Of a stretch of 64,000 nucleotides of DNA, positions 44,033 through 52,976 are shown in pieces (the stretch's first letter is position 1; every line of letters begins with the position of its first letter). The DNA is taken from contig JANSXY010000001.1 in assembly GCA_024742695.1 (NCBI GenBank), positions 1 through 64,000 of the forward strand, in the 5' to 3' direction. The stretch is from Paracoccaceae bacterium (lineage in GTDB: Bacteria; Pseudomonadota; Alphaproteobacteria; Rhodobacterales; Rhodobacteraceae). The notes below the pieces were generated by a model that did not search any database, was not told where the DNA came from, and saw only the letters and a list, made by a program, of their open reading frames with translations. Made by a program: the position numbers and the translations under genes.

Positions 44033-45718
44033 CTAGTCCAGCAGCCGGACCACCCGGTAGACAAGCGACTGGGTTCCGTTGGTCGGGATGTGTTCCACCA
44101 CCTCCAGCCAGATCGGATCGTTGCCGCCCTCAGCGGGTTCGGTGAGGAACATCAGGAAGTAGTCGACCGCCGGAATGTTCTCGGCCCGGCCGCGAACCTC
44201 GGCATTCGCGCAATCGACCGCCGCGCCGACCATCAGGCGCCGTGCGGCCCCATCCGCGCTGACGCTGGAACCGGGCGGGCTGGTCGTTTCCGGCATCCCG
44301 CTCAGGCAGCGGTTCTGCAGGATATCCCGGGTCGCGGGGTTGTTGGTGCCGTTCGGATAGGCGTAGGCGATCTCGGCCTGGTACAGTTCCCAGCGCGTGG
44401 AGGCGGTGCTGATGGCCTGCCACTGGGCCAGGGTGCCCGAGAAGTCCTCGGGCGTGTCGCCGCCATCGGGCAGGGGGCCATAGTTCGTGGTCAGGTAGAC
44501 GCTGCGCCCGGCATCCCAGTTGCCGTCGCCGATACTCGTGCAGCCGCCAGCTGCAAAGCAGGTGTCTCGCGGCAGGCTCGCCACCGGCAGCGCGCCGCCG
44601 CCGCCGCCGTTTCCACCACCATTGCCGCCGCCGCCACCGTTGCCGCCACCGTTGCCGCCACCGTTGCCGCCGCCGTTGCCGCCGCCGTTGCCGCCACCGT
44701 TGCCGCCGCCGTTGCCACCGCCGTTGCCGCCGCCATTGTCACCGCCGTTGCCACCGCCGGCGACGCCGCATTCGCGTATCACGTTCGGCGCGGGCCGGTA
44801 GTCGGGGTTGTCGAGGCCGCGCGAGATCGCCGCGCCGCTCCAGATATCGAAGCGGGTGTTGATCGCGGCAAGGAAGTTGCCGCCCTTCACACCCGGCTCC
44901 GTGTCCAGCGCTCCGTCGTCGATCTCGAAGCAACTCGATGTGGCGCCCTCGGCGCCGTACATGCAAATCTCGTAGTCGATACCGTTCAGGCTCAGCCCCG
45001 CGCAGGGGCCCTCGACATTGGGGAACATGCTGGACATGTCCAGCAGGCCGGAATTGCCCGGCCCGAAATCGTCGATTCGAACCTGGCGCCCGACAAGGCT
45101 GGACGGGTCATAGCCGCCGCCCGGTGCCACGCAGAACCCGAAGCGGACCGGTTCGCAGGCGAAGGTCGCCGCGCCCGCGGTGGCCGTGGCCCTGGCGTCG
45201 AAGAACTCCAGCCCGCTTCCGCCGGTCAGAAGCGCCACGCCGCGCGAGAACGGTGTCTGCACCCGCCGCGGCACCGCGCTGACGCGGACCGCGCGCGTCG
45301 CGCTGTCGGTCAGCGCCGTGGCGCCGGCGCTGTCAAGGAAGGTCAGGGTGTAGTCGCCCGCGCAGTCCGCCGGATCGCCGCCGTCCTGAACCAGCGCGTC
45401 GCATTCCGCGGCATCCAGGGCCCGGCCGCGGTTCAGGGCCTGCCCACCATCGCCGAAGGTCTGGAACTTGTTGCTGATCAGGTCTTCGGCGGCGGCGATG
45501 GCGCGCGACCGGGCGCCCGGCATCCGGTCAAGTTCGCCGCCCGCGGCGAGCGCGATCTCGTCGACCAGCGTCTGCATTTCGGTTTGAGTATTGGCGATCC
45601 GCCCGACATCGAGCGACAGGGCGACGAAGCCGAGAAAGCCCACCACACCCAGCGCCCAGAAGATCAGCACGCCGCCGCCGTCGCTGTCGCGGAAGCGACG
45701 TGCGACGCGGGCCAGCAT
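44033..45718 (-). CDS. TadG-like protein with Gly/Asn repeat
   Basis: The 561-residue protein has an N-terminal TadE/TadG-like membrane anchor (GGGVLIFWALGVVGFLGFVA, then SLDVGRIANTQTEMQTLVDE), as in Flp pilus-assembly proteins. The rest is predicted exported. It contains several Cys, a low-complexity region of GGGN units at about residues 320-375, and a C-terminal domain of unknown type. Start chosen at ATG 45718, giving the expected short cytoplasmic segment; the longer upstream frame is Arg-rich. No tad cluster is in the window. Possibly a surface-associated protein. Confidence 0.75.
   Translation of the reverse strand: MLARVARRFRDSDGGGVLIFWALGVVGFLGFVALSLDVGRIANTQTEMQTLVDEIALAAGGELDRMPGARSRAIAAAEDLISNKFQTFGDGGQALNRGRALDAAECDALVQDGGDPADCAGDYTLTFLDSAGATALTDSATRAVRVSAVPRRVQTPFSRGVALLTGGSGLEFFDARATATAGAATFACEPVRFGFCVAPGGGYDPSSLVGRQVRIDDFGPGNSGLLDMSSMFPNVEGPCAGLSLNGIDYEICMYGAEGATSSCFEIDDGALDTEPGVKGGNFLAAINTRFDIWSGAAISRGLDNPDYRPAPNVIRECGVAGGGNGGDNGGGNGGGNGGGNGGGNGGGNGGGNGGGNGGGNGGGGGNGGGNGGGGGALPVASLPRDTCFAAGGCTSIGDGNWDAGRSVYLTTNYGPLPDGGDTPEDFSGTLAQWQAISTASTRWELYQAEIAYAYPNGTNNPATRDILQNRCLSGMPETTSPPGSSVSADGAARRLMVGAAVDCANAEVRGRAENIPAVDYFLMFLTEPAEGGNDPIWLEVVEHIPTNGTQSLVYRVVRLLD
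44592..44759. repeat. in-frame 12-bp minisatellite (GGGN repeats)
   Basis: About a dozen variants of the 12-bp unit CCGTTGCCGCCA encode Gly-Gly-Gly-Asn on the minus strand, inside the TadG-like gene. Units differ only by C/A or T/A at single positions. Slippage would change protein length without frameshift. Confidence 0.8.
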
Positions 45719-46157
45719 CGCCCCCGACCCGTCGCGCGCGGCGCCTGCGCCGGCGTGGCGCGGCCGGATGACCGTGGATTGAGAGTGCCGTGGATCACGC
45801 CGCGGTTGCGATGAACCGATCCGAGCCGGTCGGAGACCGCCGCACCGTGCACTTGCAAAAGAACCGGACATGTCGCGCAACCGTTGCCACCCGAAAGACG
45901 GACAATGAAAAATAACGTCAGGTCTCAATGACGGCGGACTATAGGTCCGGCATCGCCAACTCTCAAGGATTATGGTGATCGTTCCGTTAAGGCGCATGGT
46001 GCTTCGGATGCCCGCTTGCGCCCCTGGTCCGGCGGCGCCCCGCGCATTGCCCACCGGTCCGCCCGCCGGCCCGCGCCGCGCGATCCGGCACCGGCCCAGC
46101 ATTGCACCAACGGCGGGCTTGCCAGCACCCGCCCGCGCCGGTTAGACGACCGGCGGC
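45719..46157. other. gap of about 440 bases upstream of tRNA-Val
   Basis: It contains the presumed leftward promoter of the TadG-like gene (AT-rich around 45900-45930) and the rightward tRNA promoter. No gene was found; the long leftward frame here crosses the tRNA and is spurious. Confidence 0.5.
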
Positions 46158-46233
<76 letters not shown>

Positions 46234-46269
46234 TCCAGCCCTTTGACAATACAAGCGCCGTTCGCGGAT

Positions 46270-46518
46270 CGTCACCTCTTTGCGAAGTGCTTGCAGGGTC
46301 ATCGAACCCTGGCAGGTCGAGTGTCCTCGCCGCATCGCAAAACGCTCGGGTATGACGCGCGCATGGATGCGTCCGGTGATCTCGATGCTGGAGTGGCCGG
46401 GGAACTGCGACACGTCCACCAGGGGCCGGCCCGCCTGCAGCATCTTCACGGCCACCGTGTGACGGATCCGGGGGATCGAACGGTCGGACAGGTCTTCAGT
46501 CCTGCGCTTGCGCATCAC
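46270..46518 (-). pseudogene. phage-type tyrosine integrase remnant
   Basis: The minus strand reads IPRIRHTVAVKMLQAGRPLV then DVSQFPGHSSIEITGRIHAR. This is the catalytic C-terminal part of a tyrosine recombinase, with R/H of the RHT box and GHSSI box. At the catalytic Tyr position of the usual T..TYAR motif there is His (RIHARV), and the protein lacks the N-terminal ~250 residues. It lies directly downstream of tRNA-Val and is probably the leftover of an element that integrated at the tRNA 3' end. Confidence 0.7.
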
Positions 46519-46642
46519 CGCTTCGCCTTCTGCTTCGGGTAGCCGTCTCAGGTTGCCCGACCGGGGGAGGCGGCCGGTTCATCCCGTCAGCGGACACAAG
46601 CGATGCAAGTCGATCGCCGCCGGTTGCAAGAGCCCCGCCGAC

Positions 46643-47464
46643 CTAGGCCCGATGAAACACGAACGACCGCATGGAGACCGAGCCCAGATCGATGGATTCG
46701 GTCATGAAGGTGAGTTCGTCGCCCGCATCGGACGCACCGGCGATGGTGAGGGCGGGCAAGTAGTGGTCGACCGTCGGATGCGCGAGGTGCAGGAGGCTGC
46801 CCAGCCTCTCGGTGTTGCTCAATGCGCCGAAGTCGCGGTCGGCGAGCCGGTCAGCGAAGATCGTGTCGAACTCGGTGGCGAAGTCGCGCGGCGCGCGGCC
46901 GCGCTGCATGGCGCGCAGGTTGTGGACGATGTTGCCCGAGCCGAGGATGAGAACGCCTCTGTCCCTGAGCTCCGAAAGGCTGCGCCCGATCTCGAGCTGG
47001 TGCGACAGACCGCGCGCCATGTCGATCGACACCTGGAACACCGGAATGTCCGCGTCTGGATAGAGAAACTTCAGGACGGCCCAAGCTCCGTGATCGAGGC
47101 CCCAGGTATCGTCCTCTTCGGCGCGGTGGCTTGCCAGCAGCGTCACCACTTCGCGGGCGAGTTCCGGCGCACCCTCGGCGGGATAGGCCTGGTCGTAGAG
47201 GGCTTCGGGGAACCCGTAGAAGTCGTGGATGGTTCGTGGCATCGCGGAGATGTCCACCAGCGTCGTGCCCCGCGTCATCCAGTGCGCCGAGACGACAAGG
47301 ATCGCCTTCGGTCGCGGCAGATTGCGCCCAAGCTCCGACCATGCGCGGCCATACTCGGTGTCCTCGATGACGTTCATCGGGCTTCCGTGCCCGAGGAACA
47401 CGACCGGAAGGCGGTCCGACGGGGCGAAACGGTCCTTGAGGTCTTGCAGGCTTTGGATGCGCAT
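46643..47464 (-). CDS. ygiD: extradiol (LigB/DODA-type) dioxygenase
   Basis: The 273-residue class III extradiol dioxygenase-like protein of the 4,5-DOPA dioxygenase (YgiD) group has metal-binding His candidates in LGHGSPMN, VSAHWM, DFYGFP and GSGNIVHNL. A late AHPTVDHYLPALT segment follows. The family cleaves catechols with non-heme metal, although YgiD itself has weakly defined physiology. It lies 59 bases after doxX on the same strand and is divergent, with it, from a LysR regulator. This is a common doxX-ygiD operon type of the quinone/catechol stress response. Confidence 0.85.
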   Translation of the reverse strand: MRIQSLQDLKDRFAPSDRLPVVFLGHGSPMNVIEDTEYGRAWSELGRNLPRPKAILVVSAHWMTRGTTLVDISAMPRTIHDFYGFPEALYDQAYPAEGAPELAREVVTLLASHRAEEDDTWGLDHGAWAVLKFLYPDADIPVFQVSIDMARGLSHQLEIGRSLSELRDRGVLILGSGNIVHNLRAMQRGRAPRDFATEFDTIFADRLADRDFGALSNTERLGSLLHLAHPTVDHYLPALTIAGASDAGDELTFMTESIDLGSVSMRSFVFHRA

Positions 47465-47522
47465 GGCGAAAGCTCCTTGAGAACTCGCGGGCCGCGATGG
47501 CGCGGCCCGGAGACGGGTTGGA

Positions 47523-47945
47523 TCAGGCGAACTGGCCCGGGGCGCGGCGCAGGCCGGGGATCTGAAGCGCGAAGGCGCCGCTTCCCAGGGTGGCGATTGC
47601 CCCCTGCACGATTGCCCAGAACAGCGGGAATTCCCAGCCGCCGCCCTCGCCGGAGAACAGCCAGCCGTTCGCGGCGTGGACCCAGGTCGCGCCAAGCAGC
47701 ACCGGGATCAGGGCCAGCGACACGACGCGCGTGCCCACGCCGAGGATGAGGGCCGCGCCGCCGGCGAGTTCGGCGAAGATGACGAGATACGCCAGAAGGC
47801 CGGGCAGTCCCAGGCTTTCGAAGTAACCGACGGTGCCGGCAACGGTGAAGACGCTGACCTTGAGCCAGCCGTGGGCGAGGAAGAGGGCACCGCTCGAGAC
47901 GCGCAGGGCGAAGGCGGCGTAGTCGGTGTGCGTTTGCGAGGTCAT
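47523..47945 (-). CDS. DoxX-family membrane protein
   Basis: The 140-residue protein has four membrane segments and the DoxX start pattern AFALRVSSGALFLAHGWLKV, plus LVIFAELAGGAALILGVGTR. Members are membrane parts of thiosulfate:quinone or stress-related redox systems. It is the first gene of the doxX-ygiD operon under the divergent LysR regulator. The precise reaction is unknown. Confidence 0.85.
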   Translation of the reverse strand: MTSQTHTDYAAFALRVSSGALFLAHGWLKVSVFTVAGTVGYFESLGLPGLLAYLVIFAELAGGAALILGVGTRVVSLALIPVLLGATWVHAANGWLFSGEGGGWEFPLFWAIVQGAIATLGSGAFALQIPGLRRAPGQFA

Positions 47946-48033
47946 GTGTGGCTCCTGTCGCAAGGCCGCTGGATGCGCGGCGTGATTGCATGGTCCCGAT
48001 CTACGTCTTGCGCGTTGCGGCGAACATGGCGAA

Positions 48034-48050
48034 GATAGGAAAAGACTATC
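48034..48050. promoter_or_regulatory. LysR-type box GATAG-N7-CTATC
   Basis: A perfect 5-bp inverted repeat with T-N11-A symmetry, the LTTR consensus form, lies 22 bp upstream of the LysR start and 89 bp upstream of doxX. It is the likely binding site of the adjacent LysR regulator. Confidence 0.65.
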
Positions 48051-48071
48051 CTCGTTTTGTTCTGAAACGTC

Positions 48072-48968
48072 ATGGACCGCCTCGACCAACTCCGCGCCTT
48101 CGTGGCGACCGCCCAAACGGGATCCTTCACCGCGGGGGCGGCGAAGCTGGGGATATCGAACAGGCTCGCCTCGAAATACGTGGCCGCCCTCGAGGCATCG
48201 CTCGGCATTCGGCTGTTTCAACGCACGACGCGACGGATCGGACTGACGCCCGCGGGCGAGGATCTCCTGGCGCGCGCGCCTGCCCTCCTCGAAGACCTCG
48301 ACGATCTGGTCGCTTCGGTCTGCGAAGGCTCTCGCGGGCTTTCGGGCGAACTGCGCGTTGCTGCGCCGGTGAGTTTCGGCGAGGTCTATGTCACCGGAAT
48401 GCTGGCGCGCTTCGTGGAAGCCCATCCGAACGTCTCGATCGATCTCAGACTGAACGACCGATACATCGACCTCGCGGCCGAGGGCATCGACCTTGCGTTC
48501 CGAATAGGCCGCTTCGATCTGGCGTCTCTCAAGGTTCGACGGCTCGGGCGCTTCCGCAGCCTTGTCGTGGCAAGCCCGGACTATCTGGCGCGCAATGGTG
48601 TGCCCCGGGCGCCGGAAGACCTGCCCGGGCACGCCTGTATCGTGGACACGAACCGCCGCACATCGCGCCGGTGGACCTTCGAGCGGGCGGGAACGGACCG
48701 GGCCGTGACGGTCTCGGGCCGCTTCGAGGTCAATTCCGCCAATGCCGCCGCGGATCTCGCGCGGCGGGGTATGGGCATCGCCTACGCCCCGCGCTTCGCG
48801 CTTGGCCGGTCATTGGAGGACGGAAGTCTGGTGCCCCTGCTGGAGGATTATTCCGGTGAAGTCGGCGAGCTCGGCGCGGTCTACCTCGAAGGGCGCACAC
48901 TGCCCCGCAAGGTCCGGGCGCTGATCGACTTCGTCGTCGACGACATCCGCTCCGCAGACATTCTCTGA
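48072..48968 (+). CDS. LysR-family regulator of doxX-ygiD
   Basis: The 298-residue LTTR has helix-turn-helix MDRLDQLRAFVATAQTGSFT, then KLGISNRLASKYVAALEAS. The effector domain LRVAAPVSFGEVYVTGMLAR has the DsdC/PcaQ-like 'S-x-x-A' features of the large AaeR/CrgA subgroup. Divergent from doxX-ygiD, with the LTTR box between. It probably senses a quinone or aromatic compound; that is inference from the operon. Confidence 0.9.
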   Translation: MDRLDQLRAFVATAQTGSFTAGAAKLGISNRLASKYVAALEASLGIRLFQRTTRRIGLTPAGEDLLARAPALLEDLDDLVASVCEGSRGLSGELRVAAPVSFGEVYVTGMLARFVEAHPNVSIDLRLNDRYIDLAAEGIDLAFRIGRFDLASLKVRRLGRFRSLVVASPDYLARNGVPRAPEDLPGHACIVDTNRRTSRRWTFERAGTDRAVTVSGRFEVNSANAAADLARRGMGIAYAPRFALGRSLEDGSLVPLLEDYSGEVGELGAVYLEGRTLPRKVRALIDFVVDDIRSADIL

Positions 48969-49123
48969 CACGGTCCAGGAGGGTCGGGCGGCGCGCCTTC
49001 GCGGCTGGCGCGCCGCGTGGTTGGACAACGCCGAAGGCGAGCGTCGGCATTGTCGGCGCAATGGTCGTTGGGGTCGTCTGCAGCGACCGACGGCGTCAAG
49101 CCCGATGCGGTGCTCTGGTCTGC

Positions 49124-49441
49124 TCAGGACCAGGCGATAGCGGTGCCAACCAATACGAGACCAATTCCGGCGACTTCCCTGTAGGAATAGCTTTCGCCGA
49201 AGAACCAGATCGACGCCGCGCCTAGGATGACGACCTCCGCCCCGAGTATGCCGACATAGATGAGGCCAAGCCGTTCTTCCCTGAGTGCCGCCACCTCGAA
49301 CACGGCCGCCACGAGAAGTGCCCCGGCGATCAGACCGGCCATCGCGGGGCTGGGCAGGCTCCACCACGACTTCATGGCGACCATTGCGACACAGTAAAAG
49401 GACGCTGACGCCAGTGCCAGCACTGCCACCGGGCCAAACAC
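49124..49441 (-). CDS. small DMT/SMR-like membrane protein
   Basis: The 105-residue protein has four hydrophobic helices and ends ASIWFFGESYSYREVAGIGL then VLVGTAIAWS, the typical end of DMT-superfamily and small multidrug resistance proteins. The conserved Glu of helix 1 in true SMR pumps is not evident. Start is GTG at 49441 after GGAGGGG. An inverted repeat (49451-49482) overlaps its probable promoter, implying a dedicated repressor. Substrate unknown. Confidence 0.75.
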   Translation of the reverse strand: MFGPVAVLALASASFYCVAMVAMKSWWSLPSPAMAGLIAGALLVAAVFEVAALREERLGLIYVGILGAEVVILGAASIWFFGESYSYREVAGIGLVLVGTAIAWS

Positions 49442-49450
49442 CGCCCCTCC

Positions 49451-49482
49451 ATACTTTTGATTATTTCTACATCTTAAAGTAT
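49451..49482. promoter_or_regulatory. inverted repeat ATACTTT-N18-AAAGTAT upstream of SMR-like gene
   Basis: Perfect 7-bp arms at 49451-49457 and 49476-49482 lie in an AT-rich stretch directly before the small membrane protein gene. The form resembles operators of winged-helix repressors (HxlR/MarR type). No regulator gene is adjacent. Confidence 0.5.
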
Positions 49483-50210
49483 GTCACAGGAAGCCACGCA
49501 AGCGGACTCAAAAAAAACGCTTGTGGCGCGTAGGTTTGAGCCGAACGCAAGGATCGGGGTCACCGCGAATCCCCGCAGAAGGCGGGTGAGCGGAGCCGGG
49601 GTCTGGAATCCCTACTTGTGAATTCTCGAGGTTGGCGGGACATCGTCACGCTGGCGCGGAGACTGCGCCTGACTGGCGACAGTCACGCGGCCCTGAACAG
49701 GTGACTGCACATGACCGGGCGGGCACCGTCGACAGAGGCAGGCACGAGATCGGGGCCGTGAAGCAGGGGCGATGCTGGCAGAGGAACGAACGATAGCCTC
49801 GTTCCGTACCTATCGGGCTTGATGGGCAATGGCGCGCCTGCGAGCGATGGTGGCGCGACGCATTCGGAATTGCGGTCATTCCGAAAAAGCTGCGCAGGTT
49901 CGCTTCGTCCGCCGAGCCGGCGATCGATGCGACGAGGGTCTAGGGCCGCTCCCGCAGGCAGTGGACCTTCATCAAGGTCGCAGCGATCGACGGATTCGAA
50001 CCCTCTTCGACGGATGCCGCGAAATCCCTGGATGTCCGCACTAGAGACAATGCCGCGTTGACGGCTTAAGGCTTGCGCCATGGATGCTGTTCACAACTCT
50101 GCTCTGTGCCAGCCGCTCGGGCCGCTCTGCCCGGTCGTCCGTAGGAACTGCCTTGCCAAGCCCGCCGTGATCCGGCTGATGGCGGCACTCACGTTACGTT
50201 CGATCAGAGC
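49483..50210. other. gap of about 730 bases with repeat copy C
   Basis: No gene was recognised. It contains copy C of the dispersed repeat (49907-50010) and a short CCCGC/GCGGG hairpin near 49575 without a T tract. Leftward and rightward frames are repetitive and shadow-like. Probably relic mobile DNA. Confidence 0.55.
49907..50010 (+). repeat. dispersed ~105-bp repeat, copy C
   Basis: It begins GTCCGCCGAGCCGG like copy A and ends CTTCATCAAGGTCGCAGCGA followed by TCGACGGATTCGAACCC. The conserved core is identical to copy A over about 24 bases. The middle has diverged. Confidence 0.6.
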
Positions 50211-50651
50211 GTGGTGACCGGCCTCACCGTCTATGGCGGTCTGTTTCTCTCTGCGCTGGTCGCGGCAACGATCCTTCCCGCCCAGTCGGAAATCGTGCTG
50301 GCTGCGCTCCTGCGATCTGGCGAGTGGTCGACCTGGGGCCTTCTTCTCAGCGCGAGTATCGGCAACGTTCTGGGCTCGCTGATCAACTACGGGCTGGGGC
50401 GTTGGGCGGAGACATTCAGCGACCGGCGCTGGTTTCCCGCAAGCGCACCTGCCCTTGCCCGCGCGCGGCGATGGTACGCCAAGTATGGGCGCTGGTCCCT
50501 GCTTCTGAGCTGGATGCCCATCGTCGGCGATCCACTTACCGTCGCCGCGGGCCTCCTGCGCGAACCGATGTGGCGGTTTCTGCTGCTGGTCACGATTGCC
50601 AAGGTCGGGCGCTACGTGGTTCTGGCAATCGCCGTGCTTGGGCTCCGATGA
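50211..50651 (+). CDS. YqaA/DedA-like membrane protein
   Basis: The 146-residue membrane protein has GGLFLSALVAATILPAQSEI followed by GNVLGSLINYGLGR. The GDPLTVAAGLLR segment is typical of the SNARE-associated (VTT/DedA) superfamily, YqaA branch. Such proteins contribute to membrane homeostasis and lipid flipping. The start is a GTG (50211 or 50214); a weak GATCAGAG precedes it. Transcribed alone. Confidence 0.75.
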   Translation: MVTGLTVYGGLFLSALVAATILPAQSEIVLAALLRSGEWSTWGLLLSASIGNVLGSLINYGLGRWAETFSDRRWFPASAPALARARRWYAKYGRWSLLLSWMPIVGDPLTVAAGLLREPMWRFLLLVTIAKVGRYVVLAIAVLGLR

Positions 50652-50779
50652 TGCGATAGCGGATGTGGTTCCCGGCTGAAACGGACATTCGAGTGCACGC
50701 AGTGCGTTGACACCTCGTCCGGCACCCTCGGTTGACCGCGTCGGTCTCGAGGTGGGCCCGGTTCCCGGGGGCAGGCAGG

Positions 50780-51739
50780 CTAGTGCGGGGAAAGCTCCCT
50801 TTGGAGGTCTTCCAGGAGAATGACGCTGTCCGCGAGCGGGTCTTCACCCTCCTGAAAAGGCCCAAGCCGAACGGACGACACGGCGAAGACTTCGGGCGTC
50901 ACCTGTTGCCAAACCGTGCAGTATCGAAGCTGGGGCCCCCGTGTGCTGTCGCCACAAATGTATCCCTCGCGTTCACCATCCCTACGCGCTTGGGCGATCA
51001 GGTCCGGATTGAACTGGCCCAGCGATGGCAGGGAAATGCCTTCCGGGGTCGCATAGAACTGCACGATGGTCGGCTCCGTCCGCGCCAACGCCGCGCAGGC
51101 GGGCTGCCGAGACGACGGGGCAGCCCCGCTTTCGCACGCCGCTTCGAGTTCGCGCCGGAACGAACCGAACGACATCCAGATATGGGACACCTCGATCGGT
51201 TCGGTCCCACCTTTCGTGACCCGACACAAGGCGCGGACATGCGGCTTGCCGCCTGGCCCGTCCCCGTAGGAACCCTCCCATTCCTGTGCGGGCGCTGCTT
51301 CCGCCGCGACGGAACGGAGGCCGAAACCTCGCGGAACGGTGAGCTTCAGGTCACCGACATGAAACTCGACCTCTGCGGCGCATGAGGCGTCCGGTACGCG
51401 CTGACGTTCCAGAAGGTAGGCCGACCCCGCGAGCCACGGAGCGAGAGTCACAAGCACCACGGGCAAGACCCCCGCGACGCGACGCGCCAGGGCGCCCCAG
51501 GCAAGGCCCGCCAGCAGTACGCCCGCCGTCCACGCGCCGGCATAGATCGCCGCGCCGATCGTGTAGTGATCCAGACCGAGAAAAAGCGCCACGGGCCACG
51601 GCCACGCTGCCCCGACGATCAGAAGGATCGCGCAGAGCGTAAGCGCCGGCCGTTCGCGGAAGGCCGTGAAGGCGGCAGCGGACGCGGCGACCGCGGCCAT
51701 GACCAGAAGAAGGCTCGTGCTCTCGTGAAGGGGAAACAT
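50780..51739 (-). CDS. membrane-anchored protein of unknown function
   Basis: The 319-residue protein has four hydrophobic segments in the first ~115 residues (LLLVMAAVAASAAAFTAF; LTLCAILLIVGAAWPWPVAL; TIGAAIYAGAWTAGVLLAGL; VLPVVLVTLAPWLAGSAYLL). A soluble domain of ~200 residues follows with several Cys, presumably periplasmic. I do not recognise the family. It is the only gene between the DedA-like and the 52226 genes, with G/C codon bias like its neighbours. Confidence 0.7.
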   Translation of the reverse strand: MFPLHESTSLLLVMAAVAASAAAFTAFRERPALTLCAILLIVGAAWPWPVALFLGLDHYTIGAAIYAGAWTAGVLLAGLAWGALARRVAGVLPVVLVTLAPWLAGSAYLLERQRVPDASCAAEVEFHVGDLKLTVPRGFGLRSVAAEAAPAQEWEGSYGDGPGGKPHVRALCRVTKGGTEPIEVSHIWMSFGSFRRELEAACESGAAPSSRQPACAALARTEPTIVQFYATPEGISLPSLGQFNPDLIAQARRDGEREGYICGDSTRGPQLRYCTVWQQVTPEVFAVSSVRLGPFQEGEDPLADSVILLEDLQRELSPH

Positions 51740-52225
51740 CCGAAGCCGGCAGTGAAAATGAACTCAGCCGGACCTATCACGAAAGCGGCCCCGCCGGATC
51801 AACTGATTGGCGCCAGCTGCACCCGCCCACCTTTCGCCGACGACCGGCACGGTCAACCACGGTTCCGGACGCACGGCGGGCGCTCAAGCCGGCAGAGGTC
51901 TTGACGCCGCCGCATCGATCGCGCGGAGCCCCCTTCGGCCACGGCTTTCGATGTCTGTTTCGGTTCCGGTGATCGCGCTTGCCGCGCTGTTGTTCTCGCA
52001 GGCGCCCATCGCGTAGATCGTATCCCGGTCACTGCCCGGAGGGGGCAGATCGACCTGTCCGTTGGCAACCGGACGTCCGACGGCCCCTCTGGCCGTTGCG
52101 ATCCATGGCGCGCGCATCATCGTTCAGGTGGCGGCCGCGGTGGCCTTCGCCCGGCCTGTCGGCCCATGCCGGCCGGTCGCGAATGGCCCGGCGCATCGCC
52201 GCCATGGGCCGATAGCGCCGGACAG
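51740..52225. other. gap of about 490 bases, one possible small frame
   Basis: A leftward frame at 51884-52120 (78 aa) has coding-like G/C third positions but no recognised domain. Otherwise nothing is recognisable. Confidence 0.4.
51884..52120 (-). CDS. possible 78-aa protein or gene fragment
   Basis: The frame PPPGSDRDTIYAMGACENNS continues ASAITGTETDIESRGRRGLR with regular codon usage on the minus strand. There is no clear ribosome-binding site and no signal peptide. It could be a remnant of a longer exported protein. Low confidence. Confidence 0.25.
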   Translation of the reverse strand: MMRAPWIATARGAVGRPVANGQVDLPPPGSDRDTIYAMGACENNSAASAITGTETDIESRGRRGLRAIDAAASRPLPA

Positions 52226-52798
52226 TCAGCCCGGGCCGGGCATGGGCAGCGAATGCTGCGCCTGCTCGGCGGTATATGTGCGCGCTGGACCTGCCCGAAG
52301 GATCGGAACGACGACGGCAAGGTTCACCGCCGCGATCGAGACCGGCACAAGCACCGCCGACAGGGGCGCGCCGGTCAGCGTGGCCCAGGCCGCGACGATC
52401 AGGATGACGGCCGAGGCCAGCAAGCCGATCCATGAGGCCAGCCATTGCAGCCGGCTCGGGCCCAGGACGACCGGCATCGTGGGCTGCACCGCCGCAACCC
52501 GTGCAATCAGCGATCGGACGAATGATCTGGCGCCTGCATCGGAGCTTGCCGTGCACCGCAACCGAAGGGTCCGTGCGGTGCCATCCGCAGGCGAGATGGT
52601 CAGGGCAAGCCGAAGGGGCGCCCGCGCGCCAAGGCCGATCGCCGCCAACCGGCCATAGTCCACCCGGCTCACCTCCGATCCGCGCCGGATCTCGAGGCCC
52701 TCGTCCGCCAACCGCAGCGTGATATCACGGCCAAGGAAAGACGACCGCCCGGTCAGCTCCGCCTCCGTCGCGCTCAGCATCTTTCGGGCATCCCGCAT
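52226..52798 (-). CDS. two-helix membrane protein with N-terminal soluble domain
   Basis: The 190-residue protein starts with an N-terminal ~100-residue soluble region (TGRSSFLGRDITLRLADEGL, VSRVDYGRLAAIGLG) that resembles a PH-like or bPH domain. Two membrane helices follow (WLASWIGLLASAVILIVAAW; LSAVLVPVSIAAVNLAVVVP) and a short polar tail. Function unknown; the domain reading is by pattern only. Confidence 0.65.
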   Translation of the reverse strand: MRDARKMLSATEAELTGRSSFLGRDITLRLADEGLEIRRGSEVSRVDYGRLAAIGLGARAPLRLALTISPADGTARTLRLRCTASSDAGARSFVRSLIARVAAVQPTMPVVLGPSRLQWLASWIGLLASAVILIVAAWATLTGAPLSAVLVPVSIAAVNLAVVVPILRAGPARTYTAEQAQHSLPMPGPG

Positions 52799-52976
52799 CG
52801 CCTGCCGGTTCGGGATCCGCCCCGGTGACCCGACGGCACCGGCCGCCCCGGCGGCGGACAGCCACGTTGCCGCTTCGGCCTCTCCGGGGGTGCCGGGGCC
52901 ACGACGTCACCGGCGCATCGCGACAGGGCCCGTCGCGCGGCGGCGAGATCGGCGCGGAAGGACCGGCCGCACGGGG

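Noticed and set aside
44592-44759. Regular short repeats resembling a CRISPR or tandem array
   Set aside because: Units are 12 bp without spacers, in frame and coding Gly-Gly-Gly-Asn, so this is a coding minisatellite. No CRISPR array was seen anywhere in the window.
49570-49590. CCCGC/GCGGG hairpin as a terminator
   Set aside because: The stem is 5 bp and no T run follows on either strand.
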